From Pseudomonas arcuscaelestis (lineage in GTDB: Bacteria > Pseudomonadota > Gammaproteobacteria > Pseudomonadales > Pseudomonadaceae), in the NCBI RefSeq assembly GCF_016881005.1, contig NZ_JACOPV010000002.1, positions 372,001 through 436,000 on the forward strand: a stretch of 64,000 nt of DNA, written 5' to 3'. Made by a program: the position numbers and the translations under genes. Positions 18,709 through 28,665 of this stretch are shown here, piece by piece (within the stretch, counting starts at the first letter, position 1; every line of letters begins with the position of its first letter). The notes below the pieces were generated by a model. That model saw only the letters and a program-made list of their open reading frames with translations. It searched no databases and was not told where the DNA came from.

Positions 18709-20361
18709 ATGTACGTATATGACGAGTACGATCAGCGGATCATCGAGGACCGCGTCAAGCAGTTCCGTGATCAGACCCGCCGCTACCTGGCCGGAGAGCT
18801 GAGCGAAGAAGAGTTCCGCCCATTGCGCCTGCAAAATGGCCTCTATATTCAACGTTTTGCCCCGATGTTGCGGGTCGCCGTGCCTTATGGCCAACTGACG
18901 TCGCGACAAACTCGGATGCTGGCGAAAATCGCGCGCGACTACGACAAGGGCTATGCCCACATCAGCACCCGGCAGAACGTGCAGTACAACTGGCCAGCCC
19001 TGGAAGACATCCCGGAAATTCTGGCCGAACTGGCTACCGTGCAGATGCACGCGATCCAGACCAGCGGCAACTGCCTGCGCAACGTCACCACCGACCAGTT
19101 TGCTGGTGTCGCCGCCGACGAAGTGATCGATCCACGCCCATGGTGTGAAATCGTCCGTCAATGGACCACGTTCCACCCCGAGTTCGCCTACCTGCCGCGC
19201 AAATTCAAAATCGCGATCAACGGCTCGAGCAGCGACCGCGCCGCCATCGAAGTGCACGACATCGGCCTGGAGCCGGTGTACAACGCTGCCGGTGAGCTGG
19301 GCTTCCGCGTATTGGTCGGTGGCGGCCTGGGCCGTACCCCGGTAGTTGGCGCCTTCATCAACGAGTTCCTGCCCTGGCAGGACCTGCTCAGCTACTTGGA
19401 TGCGATCCTGCGGGTCTACAACCGCTACGGCCGTCGCGACAACAAGTACAAGGCGCGGATCAAGATCCTGGTCAAAGCACTGACCCCTGAAGTCTTTGCC
19501 GAGAAAGTCGATGCCGAAATGGTTCACCTGCGCGGCGGCAGCACCACGCTGACCGAAGCCGAAGTGCACCGTGTGGCCAAGCACTTCGTCGACCCGGACT
19601 ACAAGCTGCTCGACAACCTCGACTTCAGCGAACTCGAACAGCAGAACCCAGGCTTTGCGCGCTGGCGCACTCGCAACGTGCTGGCGCACAAGAAGCCGGG
19701 CTACGTTGCCGTGACCTTGTCGCTCAAGCCCACCGGTGTAGCGCCTGGCGACCTGACCGACAAGCAGCTCGATGCGGTTGCCGATCTGGCCGATCGCTAC
19801 AGCTTCGGTCAATTGCGCACCTCCCACGAGCAGAACATCATTCTTGCCGATGTCGAGCAGAGCCAACTGCACGCCCTGTGGCTGGAATTGCGTGAAGGTG
19901 GCTTCGCCACACCGAACATAGGTCTGCTGACCGACATCATCTGCTGCCCCGGGGGTGACTTCTGCTCCCTGGCCAACGCGAAGTCGATTCCGATTGCCGA
20001 GTCCATCCAGCGCCGCTTCGACGACCTGGACTATCTGTTCGATATCGGCGAACTGGACCTGAACATCTCTGGCTGCATGAACGCCTGTGGTCACCACCAC
20101 GTCGGCCACATCGGCATTCTTGGGGTGGACAAGAAAGGTGAAGAGTTCTATCAGGTCTCCCTCGGTGGCAGCGCCAGCCGCGACGCCAGCCTGGGCAAGA
20201 TTCTCGGCCCGTCTTTCGCCCAGGACGCCATGGCAGATGTGATCGAGAAGCTGATCGACGTCTACGTTGAAAAACGTACCGAAGACGAGCGCTTCATCGA
20301 CACCTACCAACGTATTGGCATCGACCCTTTCAAGGAGCGCGTCTATGCAGCGAATAATTAA
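18709..20361 (+). CDS. cysI: sulfite/nitrite reductase hemoprotein CysI
   Basis: Assimilatory sulfite reductase, reducing sulfite to sulfide for cysteine synthesis with siroheme and a 4Fe-4S cluster. Of 550 residues, the cluster/siroheme ligands are Cys413-x5-Cys419 (CCPGGDFC) and Cys456-x3-Cys460 (SGCMNACGHHH). Both ferredoxin-like half-domains are present. The ATG at 18709 (MYVYDEYDQ) follows AACAGGACCCCT and is preferred over an upstream GTG at 18667. The DUF934 gene overlaps its 3' end by 17 bp, so the two are coupled. Confidence 0.95.
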   Translation: MYVYDEYDQRIIEDRVKQFRDQTRRYLAGELSEEEFRPLRLQNGLYIQRFAPMLRVAVPYGQLTSRQTRMLAKIARDYDKGYAHISTRQNVQYNWPALEDIPEILAELATVQMHAIQTSGNCLRNVTTDQFAGVAADEVIDPRPWCEIVRQWTTFHPEFAYLPRKFKIAINGSSSDRAAIEVHDIGLEPVYNAAGELGFRVLVGGGLGRTPVVGAFINEFLPWQDLLSYLDAILRVYNRYGRRDNKYKARIKILVKALTPEVFAEKVDAEMVHLRGGSTTLTEAEVHRVAKHFVDPDYKLLDNLDFSELEQQNPGFARWRTRNVLAHKKPGYVAVTLSLKPTGVAPGDLTDKQLDAVADLADRYSFGQLRTSHEQNIILADVEQSQLHALWLELREGGFATPNIGLLTDIICCPGGDFCSLANAKSIPIAESIQRRFDDLDYLFDIGELDLNISGCMNACGHHHVGHIGILGVDKKGEEFYQVSLGGSASRDASLGKILGPSFAQDAMADVIEKLIDVYVEKRTEDERFIDTYQRIGIDPFKERVYAANN

Positions 20362-20839
20362 AAACAACGAGATCGTCGATGAAACCTGGCACCTGCTGCC
20401 CAAGGACGCCAATTTTGACGAGCTGACCAATTGCGACGACTACATTGTGCCGCTGCAGCTGTGGCGTGATCACGGCCATGCCCTCAAAGCCCGTGATGGC
20501 GGCCTGGGTGTATGGCTGGACGCGGACGAAGAGGCCGAGGAAATCGGCGAGTTCGTCGACAACTTCCAGGTCATCGCACTGAACTTTCCGGCGTTCACTG
20601 ACGGGCGCAACTACTCCAATGCGCGCCTGCTTCGTGATCGCTACAAGTTCACCGGCGAGCTGCGCGCCATTGGCGATGTGCTGCGCGACCAATTGTTCTA
20701 CATGAAGCGCTGCGGCTTCGACGCCTTCGCCCTGCGTGCCGACAAGGACCCGGTAGAAGCACTGGAAAGCCTCAAGGACTTCTCGGTGACCTACCAGGCT
20801 TCCACTGACGAACCGCAACCGTTGTTCCGTCGCCGTTAA
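20345..20839 (+). CDS. DUF934 protein, sulfite reductase partner
   Basis: A 164-residue DUF934 protein starting MQRIIKNNEIVDETWHLLP, with the conserved FPAFTDGRNYSNARLLRDRY block. Across proteobacteria it follows cysI-type reductases and is thought to act in sulfite reduction, perhaps in electron supply or assembly; no mechanism is proven. The ATG at 20345 lies inside the end of cysI behind AAGGAG, which favours this start over the longer frame from 20267. Confidence 0.9.
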   Translation: MQRIIKNNEIVDETWHLLPKDANFDELTNCDDYIVPLQLWRDHGHALKARDGGLGVWLDADEEAEEIGEFVDNFQVIALNFPAFTDGRNYSNARLLRDRYKFTGELRAIGDVLRDQLFYMKRCGFDAFALRADKDPVEALESLKDFSVTYQASTDEPQPLFRRR

Positions 20840-20855
20840 GCCTCGGCGCTGATCG

Positions 20856-20898
20856 GTGGGAGCGAGTTCATGTACGAATGAATTCGCTCCCACTTTTT
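20856..20898. terminator. strong bidirectional terminator
   Basis: A 16-bp stem, perfect except one G-T pair (GTGGGAGCGA-G/A-TTCAT), closes a 6-nt loop (GTACGA) and is followed by TTTTT on the plus strand. It ends the cysI-DUF934 operon and lies 15 bp past the convergent effector gene. Confidence 0.8.
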
Positions 20899-20912
20899 AC
20901 ACCATCGGTTTG

Positions 20913-23900
20913 TTACGACGCATACAACGCCTGAGTCAATCGCTTGATCAGAGCTTCCTCGGCACGGTTACGGGCGCTAGCCAAGGTATCGACAGCTGCT
21001 AGATACCCAACGCCGATGTCAAGTCGGCGCAAGGTACCCCCCTCATCCAGGGGTTCTCCCTCGAGCACTGTGCGCAGCACCGCCAGCACCTCACTATCGA
21101 GCGAGTCTGGCACCTCCGTGGATGATTCATCGCAGTAACCCAAGTATTCCAATCCTTCAGCCCAGACCGTCGACACCTGATCAAACTGATCGCCATAGCG
21201 CTGTTTGAGGTAACGCTGCCAACTGCTTTCATCCACCATCCACGCCTGGCAATTGGCAACCGTATCGCGCAACCTGACGGCCACCGCGACCCTTGTGATC
21301 ATCTGTGGCGAGACGTTGGCAGTGGCCTGAAAAAGCATGCCGTTCGAAGGCTCCGGATAGTCCAGTTCCCCAGCCAGCGCCTGGCGCAGCGCCAGCCGTA
21401 TCTCGATGTCATCGACACCTTGGCGACGCAGTAAGGTATCGCTGATATCATCCAGCGGATCCAATGCCGGGAGTGTGCTTTCGGCCACCAGCGCCTGGCG
21501 TCGCAACGTACGCGCCAGCGACAGCGCATCGGCCATACGCTCAACCTCATGACGGCGAAACAGCTGGGCGTACAGTTTGAGCAACTCCCCTGCCCGCTCG
21601 CCGGTATTGGCCTCGAGACTGCGCTGAAATACCAGCACCGCAATTTCCAAGGCGCTGAAGGCGTCGGCTCCGGCATCGCCGCACGTAACAGGGAACGCCC
21701 CAGCGATATCGACCAGATCCTCCCTGAGCTGAGTGTGTTCAGAGGCCAGTTGCAGCATCGACCAGACCCGGGCACGCAGGTCGGCGGCGTTGCGCTCGAA
21801 CTCACTGGACAAGGCAAGTCGGGAAAGCACATCGTTCAGCGCCCGGTGCCGCTGCCCCTGAAACAGCTCATGCCACAGGTCACGCTGGCTTTGGCTTGCT
21901 CCCTCCACCCAGGAAAACCCTGGCTGCACGCGCACTTCCACCTCCGGGTGAAACGCCGCTACAACAGTGCTCAAATGCGCGATGCTCTGTGCATTGAGCG
22001 GATTGAAATACACATCCAGCTCGTGCAGACCATCAGCGTTGCGTGCCAGGCCAGCACCAAAATGAGTCCCTGACAGATCGGGAATTTGCGTCAACTGGTT
22101 GCGGCTCAAGTCAATCGTACGCAACGCATAGGGGTCCTGATTCATCAGCGTGGTCAGTCCCTCTGGCCACTCAGTCAACTGACAATTGCTGAGGTTCAGA
22201 TGCTGCAGGTGCGACAAACCTGACAGCTCCACCACGCGGCCCAGCGGGTTACCGTTCAAATTCAAGCGCTGCAGGTGGGTAAAACTCGCGAAAGCGTGGA
22301 CGCTGACTTCGTCGAGCACCAGCTCAGTGTTGCTCAAGTCCAGAACACGCAGAGGTAATGCACTCAGTACCTCTAATGCTGCACTGCTCAGGGCCATCGC
22401 GTTGCCACTCAGGTTCAACCTCCCCAGCACCGGCAATGCTGCCAAGGCTTGCGCTGCCAAGACGGGCATACTCTCCAGATGATTGTTCTGCAGTTCCAGC
22501 GTTTGCAGCCTGAGTAAAGACTTGAACACCTCGAACATGCCGTCATTGCTTTCCAACCTGGCCTCAGTCACAGTCAAATGTCGCAATTCGGTCAATGCAG
22601 CGACATCCGCAGGAATGGCGCCAAGCGGGTTGCCCGTCAACGACAACACCTGAAGCTTGGGGAAACAGCGCAAGAAGCCGTCCGGGAGCTGTTGTTGGTG
22701 CATAGGTTGCACGATCAACCTGCGAATATGTTCGTAGCGCGCCGATAGAACAGGCAGCGCACCGGCGTCCGGTTCATCGAGAATCAGATCTGCGCGGCGG
22801 CGCCTGCCTTTTCGATGCCAGGCGTTTACCAGCCGCTCTCTTAGCCGCATGCGCGCACTGCGCTGAAAGTCGCTAGTGCCCGCCCGGACCCACTGCGCAA
22901 GCGTTTGGTTCAGTGCTGTACGCTCGGCGTCCAACTTGAACAGAGCATCGCCCAAGGTCTGATTCTCGACCAACAGCCGCGCTTTCATCGCCTCAAGCTC
23001 GCCAGCGGTCAACTCTGGATACAGCGCCTGGAGCTTGGCGCTGACTGCCAGACTACCTACGGTTCCGCCAAGGGGATAACCGACGCGGCCATCGGCAAGG
23101 CGCATAGGTGCTCGAAACCAAGGTTTTATCGATTGCTGACCAAGCAATTTTGCCGCCACCGCCTGGTCGCCGATTGCCTGCGCATACAAGGCCTGACACA
23201 GTCTGTGGCTATCATTTACTTCCAGGCCCATGGCTTGGCGCTCACTGTCGGGTAAGGCCTTGAGTAATGAAGCGCCAATCTCTTCGCCTCTGGCCAGCTC
23301 CAACCCCTGGGCATCAAACACGCTAAAAAGCCGCTCTTGACGCACCAACGACTTGAGTTCGCCCCCGGCGCTGCCTACGCTGGCCAGCAAGCGACCAGAC
23401 AAGCCGTTCTCACGCATTTCCACACGTACCGTATCGGACCAGCCTGGCAACGTGCCCAATAAGCCCAATGCCAGCCGGTCGCTGTCTAAGCTGGCCAGCG
23501 TTGGGCGATGCAAACCTTGTATCGCTCGACCCAGGACAATCTGGCGTTGATAGATACGCGCCTCTTCAGCCAGGCGCATCGGGACGCGACCTTCATTTGC
23601 CTGCAACTGCTTAAGCTCGGCAGCGTCAGCAGCGTGTGCTATTTCCAGGGCAGCGGCATCGGTCAGCGCTGGGAAGTCGCGTATAAGGCGCAGCTGCTCA
23701 GGGGAATGCGACTGCCCGCCATGCTCATACATCACCTTGAAAATTTCGCCACGGCGCGCTGTCGCTCGCTCGGCCACCCTGGCGCGCAGTACTTCCAGGC
23801 GCTTGTCGGTTTCGACACTTGAGCCGAACAGGTCCAGGGCTTCGCTTTCAGTCAGGTCTGCGAGTACTTTTTCGGCCAGTTTGTTGGCAAAGATTTCCTG

Positions 23901-26099
23901 CACTGATAATCGAATGATGCGCCCGCTGGGCCAGCGGTGCACCCCGTAGCGTATGGGCTGGCGATTCAAGTTGGTCTCGTCATAGACTTCAAACACTCGC
24001 TGTGGCCAGCGCGTCAAGTCCTGAGTCAGGGTTGGCTCCAACCCCAACCCTTCCGCATTGGGCGCCCCCTCCTGTAGACATTTGATCAGCTTGCTTACCC
24101 GGCGATCGATCTGATAACGACGCAAGGCTTCCTTGAGCAGCGGCGCAACCTTCAAGTGATCCTGATGCATACGGCGTAGTACATCATCATTAACGCCGCT
24201 GATTTTCACCGCCTGTTCAAGCTCTTCCTCAGTCAAGCCATGCACAGCAAAACCGATACGTTTGAGCAGTTGCTCATGGGACCATAGCAAGGGTTGCTCG
24301 CCAACCGCCTGCCAGGCGCCCTCACCGTTGTGCTTGAGTGCGGGCTGATAGGCTTGATCATCTTCAGGGTGACGTATCGACCATTGGCCCTCTGCGTCCT
24401 TGGACACTTCGAACACCCGCTCATCGATGCGTATGTATTGCTTGCCGGCAAGATGATGGACACCCTCGGCATCGGCAGCATTACCCGTCAACACTATGTC
24501 GCGAGCGTAGGGCTCAAGGTCAGGCTTCCACAAACGCACCTCCCCTCCCGGCAGCGTAACGCGCAGCAACCCATCCACACGCTCACTCGCGTTTATCAGC
24601 CTGCCTGAGCTGCCGGCAACACCCCCTGCTATCGCCAATGAAAGGTTCAATGCAACCGACTCGAAATGGGCTACCGCTTCATCGATATCACCCGCCTCCC
24701 AAGCATGAGCGCCATCGACGACCTCGTTTAGCAGCTGATAGCCGGCGACAACAGCCATTACTCCACCCAGACCCGGCACAATGAACGCAGCGGCATTGAG
24801 CGCGTTGAAGCCAATGCTTTCCCAGTATGCCAAGCGTTTGTTTCTGGCCTCCTCATCGACCTGCGCACTGGGCACAGCCAGTTCAAGGGCGCTGGCCTTG
24901 AGGCGCGCCAGTTGCTGGTCCTGGACATAGCCAAACAGCTCACCTTCGATCACCTCATCCCGCAGGTGAAGGTTGGCGCCTGGGTCGAGCTCTGCGCTAT
25001 TGTCGAGCAGTTTTTCGTCGAGCAATTTGAAGAAACGGGCTTGCTCATGCTTAGGTACGAAGCTGCGAAACAACTGTCGATAGGTCGGTGAAAGCAGGTT
25101 TATCCGAAGGTCTTGCTTGAGCGCCCTCACCGAAGCGTACTCCTTGAGCGGGTACAAGGGTGCACCTGGGAAATACACGACAATAGGCTCTTGGCGATTG
25201 CTGGTAATACGATTGGCACTGAACGTCAACACACCACCCAAGGACGATTGATACATCGTCAGGGTTTGACAGCTGACAGGTTTTCCATGGAAAAGCGCTG
25301 CCTGATTTCCTTCGAGCAATTCGTTGAACATCTGTCGCGCCGAGGACGTAATCTCGCCCTTCATGAACGCCGTCTGGGCCAGTAGACGCAAATTATCCTT
25401 GTAGGCATTCATCGACAGAGTTCGCACTGCTTCGGCAGTCGCCGCAGACTCGAACACCTCGCTCAGATGCGCTTGATATTTGCCCCCCAGATCCAGCTCA
25501 TGGCACCACTTGGCAAATAACTCAGGCTCGGTTTTCAGCTTACTGGTGTAACGGTAATGGAATTCAGGCTTGGCACCTGTGGAGTCGGGCTTCAGTTCCA
25601 GTTCGAAGGCTCCTTGGGGTGCCAATGCACTGCCTTTTTCAAACTCGGTATCAGCGGCAAAGTTCTGCAAGGCGGCCTGTAAAAGGGTTTGTCGGCGCGG
25701 CTTGAGTCGAAGCATGGAACCGAGCAGGACAGCCTCGTAGTGGATCTCCACCAACTGCGTGGTGTTTACATCAAACACCTCGTCCAACTCAGCCGTCAGT
25801 TTGTCCACCAGCAAAGGCTCAGCGAAAGCACTCAACGGCTGGAGGTTTTTAAGTGCAAGGGCCAGGGCCTGGCTGGAGGTTCGGGCAAGTTTTTGCGCGT
25901 TGAGCAGCGCCCTACGTTCCGCCTCACTTGCCTGTGTGAACCACAAGGCTGGACCGTTCGAGGTAAATTGGGCGGGAAGCAGACCGTTGCGCCAGCGCTT
26001 CAGATCGGTAGGCGTAGCGTGCTTGAGCCAGTCAGGCAAACGCTCTTTCAGAAAGCGGTCATGGAGACCTGAAATAGAAGCACTTGGGGAGTTGAGCAT
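20913..26099 (-). CDS. giant LRR protein with C-terminal NEL-type E3 ubiquitin ligase domain
   Basis: A 1728-residue protein. The first ~1100 residues match the large N-terminal region of pseudomonad dermonecrotic-toxin-like/NEL proteins and contain hydrophobic stretches near 436-460 (AAFIVPGLGGVMAVVAGYQLL) and 481-496. Leucine-rich repeats span about 1130-1370 (LQVLSLTGNPLGAIP, LRTIDLSRNQLTQIP). The C-terminal ~340 residues resemble the NEL ligase domain of IpaH/SspH, with a candidate catalytic Cys1473 in the CxD motif TCGD. In that family the cysteine moves ubiquitin from host E2 onto targets, which implies delivery into eukaryotic cells. The ATG at 26099 has AGGA upstream; the ATG at 26150 has none. 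It stands alone, with no secretion genes nearby. Confidence 0.85.
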   Translation of the reverse strand: MLNSPSASISGLHDRFLKERLPDWLKHATPTDLKRWRNGLLPAQFTSNGPALWFTQASEAERRALLNAQKLARTSSQALALALKNLQPLSAFAEPLLVDKLTAELDEVFDVNTTQLVEIHYEAVLLGSMLRLKPRRQTLLQAALQNFAADTEFEKGSALAPQGAFELELKPDSTGAKPEFHYRYTSKLKTEPELFAKWCHELDLGGKYQAHLSEVFESAATAEAVRTLSMNAYKDNLRLLAQTAFMKGEITSSARQMFNELLEGNQAALFHGKPVSCQTLTMYQSSLGGVLTFSANRITSNRQEPIVVYFPGAPLYPLKEYASVRALKQDLRINLLSPTYRQLFRSFVPKHEQARFFKLLDEKLLDNSAELDPGANLHLRDEVIEGELFGYVQDQQLARLKASALELAVPSAQVDEEARNKRLAYWESIGFNALNAAAFIVPGLGGVMAVVAGYQLLNEVVDGAHAWEAGDIDEAVAHFESVALNLSLAIAGGVAGSSGRLINASERVDGLLRVTLPGGEVRLWKPDLEPYARDIVLTGNAADAEGVHHLAGKQYIRIDERVFEVSKDAEGQWSIRHPEDDQAYQPALKHNGEGAWQAVGEQPLLWSHEQLLKRIGFAVHGLTEEELEQAVKISGVNDDVLRRMHQDHLKVAPLLKEALRRYQIDRRVSKLIKCLQEGAPNAEGLGLEPTLTQDLTRWPQRVFEVYDETNLNRQPIRYGVHRWPSGRIIRLSVQEIFANKLAEKVLADLTESEALDLFGSSVETDKRLEVLRARVAERATARRGEIFKVMYEHGGQSHSPEQLRLIRDFPALTDAAALEIAHAADAAELKQLQANEGRVPMRLAEEARIYQRQIVLGRAIQGLHRPTLASLDSDRLALGLLGTLPGWSDTVRVEMRENGLSGRLLASVGSAGGELKSLVRQERLFSVFDAQGLELARGEEIGASLLKALPDSERQAMGLEVNDSHRLCQALYAQAIGDQAVAAKLLGQQSIKPWFRAPMRLADGRVGYPLGGTVGSLAVSAKLQALYPELTAGELEAMKARLLVENQTLGDALFKLDAERTALNQTLAQWVRAGTSDFQRSARMRLRERLVNAWHRKGRRRRADLILDEPDAGALPVLSARYEHIRRLIVQPMHQQQLPDGFLRCFPKLQVLSLTGNPLGAIPADVAALTELRHLTVTEARLESNDGMFEVFKSLLRLQTLELQNNHLESMPVLAAQALAALPVLGRLNLSGNAMALSSAALEVLSALPLRVLDLSNTELVLDEVSVHAFASFTHLQRLNLNGNPLGRVVELSGLSHLQHLNLSNCQLTEWPEGLTTLMNQDPYALRTIDLSRNQLTQIPDLSGTHFGAGLARNADGLHELDVYFNPLNAQSIAHLSTVVAAFHPEVEVRVQPGFSWVEGASQSQRDLWHELFQGQRHRALNDVLSRLALSSEFERNAADLRARVWSMLQLASEHTQLREDLVDIAGAFPVTCGDAGADAFSALEIAVLVFQRSLEANTGERAGELLKLYAQLFRRHEVERMADALSLARTLRRQALVAESTLPALDPLDDISDTLLRRQGVDDIEIRLALRQALAGELDYPEPSNGMLFQATANVSPQMITRVAVAVRLRDTVANCQAWMVDESSWQRYLKQRYGDQFDQVSTVWAEGLEYLGYCDESSTEVPDSLDSEVLAVLRTVLEGEPLDEGGTLRRLDIGVGYLAAVDTLASARNRAEEALIKRLTQALYAS

Positions 26100-26170
26100 G
26101 TTGGCTTTTCCTGTGGAGAGTGGCACCACAGGAAAAGCCAAAGTATGCATGCATTGGCGTTACATATTGC

Positions 26171-27187
26171 TCAGCGCCATTGCCCAAGCTTGCTCCACAG
26201 CCCGAGCAGGGTGTTTTCGATCGAACCACTCGCAGCCAGGCCTACCCGCTCTTGCAGGCTTTTACGCTCGGCATAATGCAGATGGTAGAGATTCGAATCC
26301 CGAGCACGCTCACCCAGGTATTCATCACTGGTTTTGAGCTCGTCGACAAGTTGCTTATTGAGCGCAGCCACACCCAGCCAGACTTCGCCGGTGGCCACAT
26401 CGTCAATGTGCAACTGCGGGCGATAGCGCGATACAAAGTCCTTGAACAGTTGGTGGGTAACGTCCAGATCTTCCTGGAACTTCTCCCGGCCCTTTTCGGT
26501 ATTTTCACCGAACACTGTCACCGTACGTTTGTATTCACCCGCCGTAAACACCTCAAAATCCACGTCGTGTTTTTTTAACAAACGGTTGACGTTGGGTAGC
26601 TGCGCGACCACCCCGATCGAGCCGAGGATGGCAAACGGGGCGCTGATGATCTTGTCCCCAATGCACGCCATCATGTAGCCGCCGCTGGCAGCGACCTTGT
26701 CGATACATATCGTCAACGGAACGCCTGCCTGGCGAATGCGCGCCAACTGCGAAGAGGCCAGACCGTAACTGTGAACCATGCCGCCGCCGCTTTCCAGGCG
26801 CAGCACCACTTCGTCGCGCGGGGTGGCGAGGCTGAGCACGGCGGTGATTTCATGACGCAGGCTTTCGGTGGCCGATGCCTTGATATCGCCATCAAAATCG
26901 AGCACGAACACCCGCGGTTTATCTTCCGGTGTTTTCTTCTGCTGCTTTTGCGCCTTGGCCTGCTGCTTGCGCAGCGCCTTGAGCTGGGCTTTATCCAACA
27001 GGCTGCTTTCCAGGCGATCCCGCAAGTCCTTGTAGAACTCGTTGAGCTTGTTGACCTGCAATTGCCCGCCCGCTTTGCGCCGGCCTTTGCCGCGCAGCCC
27101 GGCAATCGCCGAGAGGACAATAAGAATCGCGATCACCAAGGTCGCGGTCTTGGCGAGAAAGCTTGCGTACTCTGCAAGAAACTCCAC
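26171..27187 (-). CDS. sohB: S49-family membrane protease SohB
   Basis: Inner-membrane serine protease of 338 residues, relative of SppA and SohB. An N-terminal membrane anchor (TATLVIAILIVLSAIAGL) is followed by a lysine/glutamine-rich linker (KALRKQQAKAQKQQKK) and the S49 domain. The nucleophile is Ser168 in DKVAASGGYMMA, and the conserved GSIGVVAQLPNVNRLLKK follows. It is expected to cut signal peptides or periplasmic/membrane fragments. It lies 71 bp downstream of the effector gene's start, both on the minus strand. Confidence 0.93.
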   Translation of the reverse strand: MEFLAEYASFLAKTATLVIAILIVLSAIAGLRGKGRRKAGGQLQVNKLNEFYKDLRDRLESSLLDKAQLKALRKQQAKAQKQQKKTPEDKPRVFVLDFDGDIKASATESLRHEITAVLSLATPRDEVVLRLESGGGMVHSYGLASSQLARIRQAGVPLTICIDKVAASGGYMMACIGDKIISAPFAILGSIGVVAQLPNVNRLLKKHDVDFEVFTAGEYKRTVTVFGENTEKGREKFQEDLDVTHQLFKDFVSRYRPQLHIDDVATGEVWLGVAALNKQLVDELKTSDEYLGERARDSNLYHLHYAERKSLQERVGLAASGSIENTLLGLWSKLGQWR

Positions 27188-27384
27188 AGTAACTCCTTAA
27201 CATGCCAGCGCCCGAACGGCGCGAACCGATAGTCAAGCATACCGGCGCCGCCTTGCCCCTACCAGCGTAGGAAACGTCCAGCAACGCAGTTCAAACGCTC
27301 TTTTCAAACGCTTGTATGTTTTTTCGTTGACAGCCTGCCGGAGGCAACCTAACCTCGGGCTCATTCTTACCGCAGGCGTACGAC

Positions 27385-28095
27385 GTGGGCAGTATTTACC
27401 TTATTCGACATGGCCAGGCCTCATTCGGTGCAGACGACTATGACGTCCTCTCCCCCGTGGGCATGCGCCAGAGCGAAGCGCTGGGTCAGCATCTGGCCCA
27501 GTTGGGTGTACGCCTTGATCGCTGCCTGGCGGGTAACTTGCGCCGTCAACAGGACACCGCTCGCCTGACCCTGCAAAGCATGCACGATAGCGGCGTTCAG
27601 GTACCCCAGCTGGAAACCGACGGTGCCTTCAATGAATTCGACGCTGACGCGGTCATTCGCAGCCTGCTGCCGGGCCTGTTGCCGGACGAACCTGAAGCCC
27701 GCCACATTCTGCGCAACGGTGCGCAGAATCGCAGAGAGTTCCAGCGCTTGTTTGCGCTGCTGATCCAGCGCTGGCACGGTGGCGAACATGCGTGCGAAGG
27801 CTGTGAGTCCTGGCAAGTGTTCGTCCAGCGTGTCGAGGCCGGCCTGCAGCGCGTACTGAGTCAGGCCAGCCACGGCGACAACATTGCAATTTTCACCTCT
27901 GGCGGCACCATCACCGCCCTGCTCCACCGGGTTATCCGTATTACTGCCAGCCAGGCTTTCGAGCTGAACTGGCAGATCATCAACACCTCGCTCAGCCAAT
28001 TGAAGTTTCGTGGCAGCGAGGTGGCCCTGGCTTCCTTCAATAACCAAGCCCATGTGCAGTTGTTGAAGGTGCCGGAGCTCATTACCTACCGTTGA
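27385..28095 (+). CDS. histidine phosphatase family protein
   Basis: A 236-residue phosphoglycerate-mutase-like protein starting from GTG. The phosphohistidine motif LIRHGQAS is intact at residues 6-13. The second catalytic histidine, usually in a HGG motif, appears as IFTSGGTITALL, so a serine stands where histidine is expected. Orthologs beside SCP2 and APH-like genes are common in pseudomonads. Substrate unknown, and the altered second site makes the usual reaction uncertain. Confidence 0.8.
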   Translation: MGSIYLIRHGQASFGADDYDVLSPVGMRQSEALGQHLAQLGVRLDRCLAGNLRRQQDTARLTLQSMHDSGVQVPQLETDGAFNEFDADAVIRSLLPGLLPDEPEARHILRNGAQNRREFQRLFALLIQRWHGGEHACEGCESWQVFVQRVEAGLQRVLSQASHGDNIAIFTSGGTITALLHRVIRITASQAFELNWQIINTSLSQLKFRGSEVALASFNNQAHVQLLKVPELITYR

Positions 28096-28152
28096 GCGCC
28101 GGCCCGTGGCAATCTTTACCGGTTGCCGTAATCACTTAATAAGGAACGCACC

Positions 28153-28470
28153 ATGAGCGATGTAGCAAAAGCCGTCGAAGCGATGAAAGCCAAGTTCAAC
28201 CCAGCCGCTGCTGCCGGTCTTGACCTGGTGTTCGGTTTCAACATCACCGACGAAGACAAGCACTACGCCCTGATCGTCAAGGATGGCACCTGCGAAATCC
28301 AGGAAGGCGAAAATGCCGATGCCAACTGCACCCTGGTGCTGGACAGTGAAACCCTCAAGGACATCGTCAGCGGTGAAACCGATGGCATGCAAGCGTTCAT
28401 GGGCGGCAAGCTGCGCGTCGAAGGCGACATGATGCTGTCGATGAAACTGAGCGAGCTGTTCCCAGCCTGA
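28153..28470 (+). CDS. SCP2 sterol-binding domain protein
   Basis: A 105-residue stand-alone SCP2 domain, a hydrophobic-pocket fold that binds lipids or acyl-CoA. Diagnostic segments are VFGFNITDEDKHYALIVKDG and DIVSGETDGMQAFMGGKLRVEGD. AATAAGGAACGCACC precedes the ATG. It lies 57 bp after the histidine phosphatase gene and ends at a strong terminator. Together with the following kinase and SDR it suggests lipid or hydroxyacyl-CoA handling. Confidence 0.9.
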   Translation: MSDVAKAVEAMKAKFNPAAAAGLDLVFGFNITDEDKHYALIVKDGTCEIQEGENADANCTLVLDSETLKDIVSGETDGMQAFMGGKLRVEGDMMLSMKLSELFPA

Positions 28471-28491
28471 GCCCTGCGCTGATGCCAAGCA

Positions 28492-28523
28492 AACCGAAGC
28501 CTTGAACGGCTTCGGTTTTTTTT
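28492..28523 (+). terminator. rho-independent terminator after SCP2 gene
   Basis: AACCGAAGCC / GGCTTCGGTT, a perfect 10-bp stem with loop TTGAAC, runs straight into eight T residues. Confidence 0.93.
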
Positions 28524-28665
28524 CGCCTGATGGTTTCACCGCCGCCATCAGGGGCGTTGATCGACCAGCAACACGCTGACCTATAAGGCCGCGCCAGACT
28601 TGTCCAGGTCTGTCGCGAGAATTAGATTAGCCAATAGTCACTGGCTTCAATCATAAGGGAAAAGT

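Noticed and set aside
18595..20430. 611-residue open frame antisense to cysI
   Set aside because: It mirrors cysI and part of the DUF934 gene, with no motif or ribosome binding site.
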